Assembly (NCBI RefSeq): GCF_008728835.1
Contig: NZ_CP042582.1
Span: forward strand, 3,561,001-3,625,000
Reading direction: 5' to 3'
Source: Hypericibacter adhaerens
GTDB taxonomy: Bacteria > Pseudomonadota > Alphaproteobacteria > Dongiales > Dongiaceae
Length of the DNA stretch: 64,000 nucleotides
In this document: positions 26,190-33,254 of the stretch, one piece after another
How positions within the stretch are numbered: position 1 is the first letter of the stretch
Layout: every line of letters begins with the position of its first letter
Notes under the pieces: model-generated
Told to the model about the DNA's origin: nothing
Seen by the model: the letters and a program-made list of their open reading frames with translations, nothing else
Databases searched by the model: none
Position numbers and translations under genes: made by a program

Positions 26190-26242
26190 CTAAGAACGAT
26201 CTCTTGACTAACGGTCCCCGTTAGTAAAGAATACGTTCTTAG
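26190..26242 (+). promoter_or_regulatory. 53-bp dyad with embedded promoter before fic copy A
   Basis: Arms at 26190-26214 and 26218-26242 are inverted repeats matching at 21 of 25 positions, with perfect outer (ctaagaacg/cgttcttag) and inner (actaacgg/ccgttagt) parts and a 3-base centre. TTGACT (26204-26209) and AAGAAT (26227-26232) are spaced 17 bp and could be -35/-10 elements. The same dyad precedes fic copy B. This is the expected form of an operator for a dimeric or tetrameric repressor. Confidence 0.7.
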
Positions 26243-26320
26243 CGCGGCCGGTAGGGGCGTGAGCGTTCCTCGCGCCTCGGTCGTTGGAACGACGTCGTCC
26301 CCGGGTTGAGCCGCCAAAAC

Positions 26321-27496
26321 ATGCCAAAGCGCACAACAGGCCGATACGAGAGCGTGACCGTAGGCGGCGAGAAAGTCGACGCTTTCGTTCCCCTCGATCT
26401 GCCGCCTGGACGGCCGGCGCTCGTCATCGACGCCAAGCTCGAACGTCGCATTGGGCAAGCCGAGCAGGCGCTTGTCCGACTCGATCTGGCGGGCGAGATG
26501 GTGCCTTCGCTGGACTGGTTCATCTACGCTTTCGTGCGCAAGGAGGCGGTTATCTCGTCGCAGATCGAGGGCACCCAGGCATCGCTCGTCGACCTTCTCG
26601 CTTTCGAAGCCGAGGACCAACCCCAACCCAACGCCGATGTCGAGGAAGTGACAAACTACCTCGACGCGCTTGCCTACGCGCGTGGTCAGCTCGCGTCGAA
26701 GCGCGGTCTGCCGCTTTCCCTGCGTCTCTTGAACGAAGCACACAAGCGGTTGATGCGTGGCGTGCGCGGCGGCAGCAAGCAACCCGGAGAAATCCGTCGG
26801 AGCCAAAATTGGATCGGCGGAAGCCGGCCAGGGAACGCGGTTTATGTCCCGCCGCCCTCCGAGAAACTCCCGCAGCTTCTCAGCTCCTTCGAGAAATACA
26901 TCCATGCCGACGACCGGCTGCCGAAACTCGTGCGGGCGGGTCTCCTGCATGCTCAGTTCGAAACCATTCACCCCTATCTCGATGGCAATGGGCGAATCGG
27001 GCGCCTAATGATCGCCCTCCTGCTGGAACACTGCGGACTCCTCAAGGCTCCGCTCCTCTATCTCAGTCTGTTCTTCAAGCGTCATCGCGAGGAATATTAC
27101 CGGCGCCTCAACCTCGTGCGGCTGGAAGGCGACTGGGAAGGCTGGATAGATTTCTTTCTCGATGGCGTCGGCACGATCGCCGATGAGGCCGTTGCGTCAG
27201 CACGCGAATTGTTCAATCTCGTCAGCACGGATCGCACGCGGCTGCTCGGTGTCGAATCGGCATCTGTTTCAGCGCTCAGATTGTTCGAGCGACTTCCGCG
27301 TCATCCGATTGTAACGGTCGCATCGGCGATTAAGCTACTCGAGACGAGCAAACCGACCGCAACCCGTGCGATCGAAGTGCTGGCCGAGATCCGTATCCTC
27401 GTGGAGACGACTGGGAAGAAACGCGACCGCAGTTTTGCCTATCGAGCCTATATGGAACGTCTGCGAACCGGAACGGAACTGGACATCAGTCGCTGA
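26321..27496 (+). CDS. Fic-family AMP-transferase-like protein with C-terminal winged helix (copy A)
   Basis: The 391-residue protein starts MPKRTTGRYESVTVGGEK. Near residue 80, SSQIEG fits the inhibitory (S/T)xxxE(G/N) helix in front of the Fic core, i.e. class II. The active site is HPYLDGNGRIGR (about residues 216-227) with all key residues present. The C-terminal 90 residues (LPRHPIVTVASAIKLLETSKPTATRAIEVL) form a winged helix-turn-helix. Fic enzymes transfer AMP or another phosphate-linked group to target hydroxyls. The winged helix and the upstream dyad suggest autoregulation. A possible earlier ATG at 26306 is not conserved in the second copy. Confidence 0.9.
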   Translation: MPKRTTGRYESVTVGGEKVDAFVPLDLPPGRPALVIDAKLERRIGQAEQALVRLDLAGEMVPSLDWFIYAFVRKEAVISSQIEGTQASLVDLLAFEAEDQPQPNADVEEVTNYLDALAYARGQLASKRGLPLSLRLLNEAHKRLMRGVRGGSKQPGEIRRSQNWIGGSRPGNAVYVPPPSEKLPQLLSSFEKYIHADDRLPKLVRAGLLHAQFETIHPYLDGNGRIGRLMIALLLEHCGLLKAPLLYLSLFFKRHREEYYRRLNLVRLEGDWEGWIDFFLDGVGTIADEAVASARELFNLVSTDRTRLLGVESASVSALRLFERLPRHPIVTVASAIKLLETSKPTATRAIEVLAEIRILVETTGKKRDRSFAYRAYMERLRTGTELDISR

Positions 27497-27758
27497 GGAT
27501 CAACTACGCTGGGACTGGCCTACCGGCTTCGTTGTTGCCACGATACTGTTCCTCGGATTGCTGGCCGAAGAACTCGAGGAATTATATCATCGGAACCCCG
27601 TCATGGTTGCAGGGGTTGGTCGGATAAGTGGGAGGCAAAGGAAGGCTCGTAGGACCCGGATAATTGTAATCTTCGTGCTACATAAAACGGCGTTTTGGTA
27701 GCGCGAAGGACGCAAATTCCGACGCCGCCACAGCAGCCTCCCGCTGCCGGGCGGCGGA
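27497..27758. other. Intergenic region between convergent fic and TOTE genes
   Basis: No gene is supported. A small hairpin aaaac-ggc-gtttt lies near 27684-27696 between the two converging genes and could assist transcription end. The rest has no recognisable feature. Confidence 0.4.
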
Positions 27759-30260
27759 TCACTCAACCGTATAGCCGAGCGCCCGATATCCAGATCGCCG
27801 CTTTGCCGCCATCCGCGCAAGAATTGGCACGAAGTCATCGACATAGTCGACGACGAGAACCTCTGTTTTACCTGCATGCTGCCGGTGAAGCCGACCTACA
27901 TATTGGGCCAACGTGCCCTTCCACGAAATGGGCATCGTCAAGAACAGCGCATCCAATCTTGGGTCATCGAAGCCCTCGCCGATGTAACGCCCTGTCGAGA
28001 GGATGAGCCGCTCCTGATCGTCCGCCACCCGCAATGCGGCATCTGACATCTTACGCTCGGCCGCCGACATTCCACCTCGCAGGACAACCAGGTTTCGAAC
28101 GAAGCGCGAAAAGCGGCCTTGTAGGTATTCGAGATGATCCCGGCGTTCGGTGAGCACGATCGGTGAGCGCTTCGCCTCCAGCGCCTTCAGCACATCGTCG
28201 AAGATCAGGTCGTTACGCGACTCGTCCTGTGCGATGGCTGCATAAATTGCTGGCATGGAAGGACGGTCAGACCCCGCCAAAGGCAGTGGCAGTTGAAACT
28301 GCGTCGATCGAGTCCTGGCGCGGTGAACAATTCCCCGCTCCGCCGCCTGGGCACGCGCATCAACGCGATGCCGAACAGGGCCACATTGCATGAAGATGAT
28401 TGGATGGTGACCATCTTTGCGGGCCACGGTCGCGGACAGTCCGAGGACATAGCGCGCTTTCGCCCGGCGGGCCACAAGCTCAAAACTCGCTGCCGAAAGA
28501 TGATGGCACTCATCGACAACCAGATGACCATAGTTCGCTACCATGTCGGATACTTCACCTCGGCGCACGAGGCTCTGGATCAATGCGACATCAATGATAC
28601 CAGTCGGCTTGCGACGTCCGCCGCCGATAACGCCGATATCCTTCGGATCGATATCGAGGAATGTCCTTAGCCGCTCCACCCACTGGATGAGTAATTCGCG
28701 GCGATGGACAAGAACAAGCGCATTGCGTCCGCGTTGCGCAATCAAGGCTGCGGCCACCACCGTCTTGCCGAAGGCGGTCGTCGCCGCGAGCACGCCATGC
28801 TCATGCGGAAGCAGGGCCTCGAACGCCTTGACCTGCGGCTCGTACAACGTCCCCTGAAACCGTACTCGGCTCGCAAGCGGATCGCCGATCACCCTCAGAT
28901 CATTCAACTCAACCTCGGCGCCCTCGTCTCGGATCAGCTCAACAGCTTCGTCGAGGCATCCGCGGGGCAGCCCCACATGACGCCGATGAAGTTCGGCGCA
29001 GGAGATAATCCGAGGCTTGCCGAAGGTCGGGAAACGCATGGACTGCGCACGATAGAACTCAGGGTTTTGGAAGGCCGCCAGGCGTATGAGCCGCGTCGTC
29101 ATTGCCGACGGCAAATCGGTCCGGTCTATATAGAGTTGGTCGGCGACCACTATCGTGATCTTGCCCGACAGGGGACTGCCGACCGGCCCCACTTTGGGGC
29201 GCCGAGACGGGGTCATGCGCCAGGGCTCGTCCGCTTCTTCGTCTTCGACGGGCATGCGGACGCCCAAAATACGGCCACGCGTTTCCGCATCATCGACGAT
29301 TTCTGCGGCGGCCGTGGCCGATAGCCGTGGCATCGCCGCCAGAAACGCCCATTGGTCGTCGTATGGACGAAGATCTTGGTCGATGAAGACACTGTTTCCA
29401 AGCTCGCGCGCGCGGCGCTGCAAAGGTAAAGCGATCAGATTGCCGAAGCCGCCGACCGGCATGGTGTCTTGGCTCGGAAAAAAGCGATCGTATGAGGCGA
29501 AACCTATTTCCGGGCGACGCTCCATCGTTTCCGTCAGCATGGCCGCGCCAAGTTGCCGAGCGGTGCGCGCCGAAACCGGCTCAGAGAAGAAGATCCACAC
29601 ATGACCACCATTGCCGGATCGAGACCGCTCAAGGGCCGCAGGAACGCCCTTGACCTGGCAAGTCTCCAGCACGGCCAAGGCGTCAGCCGCCCAGCTCTCC
29701 TCGTCAAAATCGGCGGCCAGAAACCAGCAGGTCTCGTCAGGAAGCAGCGGATAAACACCCGCCACGAAATCGCCGCCAGAACCGCGTGCGGCCTCGCCGC
29801 GTAGATGCTTTTCGATGATGTCGTCGGCGACCGGGGTGAAGGCTTGATGAGGGCACTCTCCGCATTTGACCTGAGGCTTGCCGCATATCCCTTTCACCCA
29901 CTCGTTAGCGCACGCGGGCGCGTAGCCGGACTTTGCGGTCTTCCGATTCTCCCACCTGACGGGGAATACGTCAGCACGGCCTGCGAATAGGCCCCGAAAC
30001 AGCGCGATCTTTTCCGCGGTGGGTGACGCGGCAGTGACCCCCGGCGCATCTGCAATGGCGGGTGGTGAATAATTTGCAGCCGCAGCTGAGCGCCGGCTCA
30101 GGAGATCCCTCAGCGCGGCCTCAAGCTCTTTCCGCTCGGCCTCATTTGCGGCAAGGCGGTCTCGAAGCCGCTCAATCTCGACCTCGAGTTCGTGCGCAGT
30201 TTCGGCGCCACCACCCAGCGCCAGTCGTTTCGAGACAGCTCCGCTCGGCCAAGTCCTCAT
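27759..30260 (-). CDS. TOTE conflict-system primase-helicase
   Basis: From the ATG at 30260 the protein has 833 residues. An N-terminal coiled coil (ELEVEIERLRDRLAANEAER) is followed by an archaeo-eukaryotic-type primase domain (FLAADFDEESW with the acidic pair, RSGNGGHVWIFF with the His, YDRFFPSQD) preceded by a Cys cluster (CGKPQVKCGECPH). Then comes a superfamily 2 helicase: ATTAFGKTVVAAAL (Walker A), VVDECHHL (DECH), LGLSATVARKDG (motif III) and QYVGRLHRQH (motif VI). This order is that of TOTE conflict-system proteins. It may act on foreign nucleic acid; the biochemistry is not established. The frame extends to 30449, but that part is not protein-like. Confidence 0.85.
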   Translation of the reverse strand: MRTWPSGAVSKRLALGGGAETAHELEVEIERLRDRLAANEAERKELEAALRDLLSRRSAAAANYSPPAIADAPGVTAASPTAEKIALFRGLFAGRADVFPVRWENRKTAKSGYAPACANEWVKGICGKPQVKCGECPHQAFTPVADDIIEKHLRGEAARGSGGDFVAGVYPLLPDETCWFLAADFDEESWAADALAVLETCQVKGVPAALERSRSGNGGHVWIFFSEPVSARTARQLGAAMLTETMERRPEIGFASYDRFFPSQDTMPVGGFGNLIALPLQRRARELGNSVFIDQDLRPYDDQWAFLAAMPRLSATAAAEIVDDAETRGRILGVRMPVEDEEADEPWRMTPSRRPKVGPVGSPLSGKITIVVADQLYIDRTDLPSAMTTRLIRLAAFQNPEFYRAQSMRFPTFGKPRIISCAELHRRHVGLPRGCLDEAVELIRDEGAEVELNDLRVIGDPLASRVRFQGTLYEPQVKAFEALLPHEHGVLAATTAFGKTVVAAALIAQRGRNALVLVHRRELLIQWVERLRTFLDIDPKDIGVIGGGRRKPTGIIDVALIQSLVRRGEVSDMVANYGHLVVDECHHLSAASFELVARRAKARYVLGLSATVARKDGHHPIIFMQCGPVRHRVDARAQAAERGIVHRARTRSTQFQLPLPLAGSDRPSMPAIYAAIAQDESRNDLIFDDVLKALEAKRSPIVLTERRDHLEYLQGRFSRFVRNLVVLRGGMSAAERKMSDAALRVADDQERLILSTGRYIGEGFDDPRLDALFLTMPISWKGTLAQYVGRLHRQHAGKTEVLVVDYVDDFVPILARMAAKRRSGYRALGYTVE

Positions 30261-30907
30261 GGAGTCCTCTCTGGGTCTGCGCTGTCCTCGTCTCACGTGT
30301 GGCGCCAGCGAATTGTCGTCGGATTTCCAAGCCTTGACGTTCTGCGCCTTCCATCGCAACGCCGGACAGGCTTCTATCGCGACGCGCGTGGGTTCCGAAA
30401 CGCCCATAGGGGACGCATCGATCTCGCCTCGATCAAGCACACCGTCCAAAAACGCTCTCTCGCCTACCGTGAACTGAAATAGCGGCGCGAGTCTCTCTCG
30501 GCATTCGGTCGTGACCCTCTCGATCCAGGTTGCGGGGCCACCAAAGGCATCAAAACATCAGTCAGGTGACCTGATGCCCTGCTTCCGGTCGTGAAAAACG
30601 CTCCGTATAGGCTATAAATTACCCCTTCCAACGCATTTTCTAGAACAACCCGCTCTGCGTAAAAGACCGTCAGCGCTATGCGCTCAATCTGACGGTCTTA
30701 TGGTTTCGGCTGGTGCGCATTTCAAAAAAGACCGTCAGAAATACCGTCAGCCTATTTGGCTACCGAGATCGGAAACTGCTCGGCGCTTTACTGATCTTCT
30801 CGATTATTCAATGAGTTATCAGAATTCGCGGGGGTAGCTGAGGATGTATTGCCGATCATTCTCATAAGAACTAAGCCATTGAATTATAAACAGAATTTTT
30901 CAGCCGT
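30261..30907. other. Intergenic region upstream of TOTE gene with repeated AAGACCGTCAG motif
   Basis: AAGACCGTCAG at 30663-30673 pairs with CTGACGGTCTT at 30689-30699 (11-bp perfect arms, 15-base spacer). A further direct copy is at 30728-30738 and a shorter one (taccgtcag) at 30742-30750. No gene is supported. The region is A/T-rich from about 30590. Confidence 0.55.
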
Positions 30908-31245
30908 CACTCCCACTCATCCATTTTCAGTTATCGTAACGCGTTGAATTTCCAACACAATTTTTTTTGATCGCACGTCGCGATCCGAACTGCGAACCGA
31001 CAAAAATTCTTGGTGCTGATTTTCGAGGAGGAATCGCGCGATTCCGATTCAATGACGTTTCAGGGACTATCGACAACGATCCGTCGATTTCTCGCCTCGT
31101 CGACCACGCGACGCATTGCGCGCCAGCGCGAGAAATACCGTCACCGCTCATAGCACGACGTATCCGCGCTTGCGACCCTCAGACTCTACCCTTGCGCAAG
31201 ATCGACTTCCTCCTTGATGGAAATGGACGCGAGAGTAAACGCCAT

Positions 31246-31380
31246 TGGCTGCGGCGGTGTGGAAGGACACACGGCCAGCAAAAGGCCCGAGATGGTGACC
31301 AGAAGGCAGCGGCGTAATGGCTCGGTGCGCTAAGCCCATCCACTAGCCGGTTTCGAGTCCGGCCCGCGGCACCGTCTAGG
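31246..31380 (+). other. Conserved non-coding block B with tRNA-3'-end-like hairpin
   Basis: Second copy of the block at 25991-26124. The stretch from gaaggcagcggcgtaatgg to the gtctag end differs from copy A at only a few positions. The T-arm-like hairpin lies at 31346-31363. Conservation without an open frame points to a nucleic-acid function or recent duplication. Confidence 0.45.
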
Positions 31381-31448
31381 GTCCAGCCATTCGATCGGCC
31401 ACGATTGACCCCAAGAGCGAATTCTTGGCAAGTCATCGGGGGAAAACA

Positions 31449-31501
31449 CTAAGAACGATCTCTTGACTAACGGTCTCGACTAGTAAAGAGTCCGTTCTTA
31501 G
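31449..31501 (+). promoter_or_regulatory. 53-bp dyad with embedded promoter before fic copy B
   Basis: The same length and layout as 26190-26242. Outer arms ctaagaacg (from 31449) and cgttcttag (to 31501) are perfect, and the next ctctt-acta blocks also pair; the centre differs from copy A. TTGACT at 31463-31468 and AAGAGT at 31486-31491 keep the 17-bp spacing. Confidence 0.68.
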
Positions 31502-31577
31502 TTATGCTGACAGGGAACGTGGGCGTTCCTTGTATGCGGCCCTTGGAACGACGACGTCCCTGAGTCAGCCACCGGAT

Positions 31578-32753
31578 ATGCCGAAGCGCACAACAGGCCG
31601 ATATGAAAGTGTGACCGCCGGCGGCGAAAAGGTCGATGCCTTCGTTCCTTTCGATCTGCCGCCCGCGCGGCCGTCGCTCGCCATCGACGCCAAATTTGAA
31701 CGCCGCCTCGGGCAAGCCGAGCAGGCGCTTGTCCGGCTCGATCTGGCGAGCGAGATGGTGCCTTCGCTCGATTGGTTCATCTACGCATTCGTGCGCAAAG
31801 AGGCGGTTATCACGTCTCAGATCGAGGGGACACAGGCATCGCTCGTGGACCTTCTGGCCTTCGAAGCCGAGGAGCAGCCCTCACCCAACGCAGATGTCGA
31901 GGAGGTCACGAACTACCTCGACGCCCTCACCTACGCGCGAACCCAACTCGGGTCGAAGCGCGGTCTGCCAATCTCGCTGCGGCTCTTGAACGAAGCCCAC
32001 AAGCGGCTGATGCGCGGTGGGCGCGGAGCAAGCAAGCAACCTGGAGAAATCCGCCGCAGCCAGAACTGGATTGGCGGGAGCCGCCCGGGGAACGCAGTCT
32101 ACGTTCCCCCGCCCTCCGACAAGCTTCCAAAGCTCCTCGGCGCATTCGAGAAATACATTCATGCCGAGGACCGGCTGCCGAAACTCGTGCGGACTGCTCT
32201 TCTGCATGCTCAGTTCGAATCCATTCACCCCTATCTTGATGGCAACGGGCGGATCGGGCGCCTGATGATCGCCCTGCTGCTGGAGCACTGGGGCTTATTG
32301 AAGCAGCCGCTTCTCTATCTCAGCCTTTTCTTTAAACGCCATCGCGAAGAGTATTACCGGCGCCTCAACCTTGTGCGTCTGGAAGGCGACTGGGAAGGTT
32401 GGACCGATTTCTTTCTCGATGGCGTCGCCACGATCGCCGACGAAGCCGTTGCATCGGCGCGCGATTTGTTCAACCTCGTGAGCACGGATCGCGCGCGGCT
32501 GCTTGGTGTTGAATCAGCATCGGTCTCTGCCTTCCGATTGTTCGAGCTACTTCCCCGTCATCCGATCGTGAGCGTCGCATCGGCCATGAGGCTGCTCGGC
32601 ACCAGCAAGCCGACTGCTACCCGTGCAATCGAGGTGCTGACCGAGATCGGCATCCTCGTAGAAACGACAGGAAAGAAGCGCGACCGCAGCTTTGCTTATC
32701 GCGCCTATATGGAGCGCCTGCGAACCGGAACTGAGCTCGACCTTAGCCGCTGA
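31578..32753 (+). CDS. Fic-family AMP-transferase-like protein with C-terminal winged helix (copy B)
   Basis: The 391-residue protein begins MPKRTTGRYESVTAGGEK and matches copy A at about 90% of positions. The inhibitory helix motif reads TSQIEG and the catalytic motif HPYLDGNGRIGR is intact, as is the C-terminal winged helix (LPRHPIVSVASAMRLLGTSK). Differences are scattered and mostly conservative, so both copies seem to be under selection. The ATG at 31578 is the position equivalent to 26321 in copy A. Its shared operator suggests that the two proteins may cross-regulate. The target of modification is unknown. Confidence 0.9.
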   Translation: MPKRTTGRYESVTAGGEKVDAFVPFDLPPARPSLAIDAKFERRLGQAEQALVRLDLASEMVPSLDWFIYAFVRKEAVITSQIEGTQASLVDLLAFEAEEQPSPNADVEEVTNYLDALTYARTQLGSKRGLPISLRLLNEAHKRLMRGGRGASKQPGEIRRSQNWIGGSRPGNAVYVPPPSDKLPKLLGAFEKYIHAEDRLPKLVRTALLHAQFESIHPYLDGNGRIGRLMIALLLEHWGLLKQPLLYLSLFFKRHREEYYRRLNLVRLEGDWEGWTDFFLDGVATIADEAVASARDLFNLVSTDRARLLGVESASVSAFRLFELLPRHPIVSVASAMRLLGTSKPTATRAIEVLTEIGILVETTGKKRDRSFAYRAYMERLRTGTELDLSR

Positions 32754-33254
32754 GCGCTGCGGTTCTGCATTAACATGCGTTAAAAATTGCCAGTTCAGAG
32801 CCGCGCCCCCGCAACCAGGGCGCTGGCCAATATCGGAAACAACCCACAATACCTGTTTGCGCGTCCAATCGCGATAATCCTTACCGGGCTATGCTGGCGG
32901 ATGCCCAGCGCGCTTCCCGGGCCGGCCTGAAGGTCGCCAGGCTCGCGGTCCACGCGCGCCGCGCTGACCTCATCTGCCAAACCGCCGCCGTCTCGACCGG
33001 GCTGATCGTAACAAGAAGGGTCACGAAGCTCGATAGAATGAGGGTGCGACTGCATGATGGACTTCGAATTCAGGTCGTCGGCACTAATGCCTCTAACCAG
33101 CAGCAACTGATCGGCGAGAATGCACGTGACGAGAGGGATCGGAGTCCAATGGCCAGCGTCACCCAGGTTCCGAGGCGCGCCCGCATTGCGCCAGGTTGTC
33201 GCCAACGTTCAAACCCTCGATGAACCGTGGGAGCTCCATAATTGCGTCAGAGGC
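32754..33254. other. Intergenic region, no gene supported
   Basis: Open frames on both strands (about 110-136 codons) overlap each other and show no family signature. It separates the accessory Fic-TOTE block from the glycogen-debranching gene. A transposase remnant is possible but I cannot recognise one. Confidence 0.4.

Larger units (their letters stand above)
25636..27496 (+). repeat. Direct repeat copy A (non-coding leader plus fic gene)
   Basis: This 1.86-kb segment is a diverged duplicate of 30908-32753. The coding parts are the same length and the proteins differ at about 40 of 391 positions by eye. The leader is similar in patches, with two strongly conserved blocks (25991-26124 and 26190-26242). 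The two copies have the same orientation and bracket the TOTE gene. Confidence 0.8.
30908..32753 (+). repeat. Direct repeat copy B (non-coding leader plus fic gene)
   Basis: Counterpart of 25636-27496; the offset between copies is 5257 bp at the fic start codons. The coding region, the dyad promoter and the structured non-coding block are all retained, while the first 300 bases of the leader have drifted more. Confidence 0.8.

Noticed and set aside
30600-30760. CRISPR array
   Set aside because: The repeated 11-mer is too short, irregularly spaced and in both orientations; there are no spacers of even length and no cas genes.
32795-33205. Minus-strand frame of 136 codons between fic copy B and the debranching gene
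   Set aside because: Overlaps an equally long plus-strand frame, no recognisable domain, likely non-coding.
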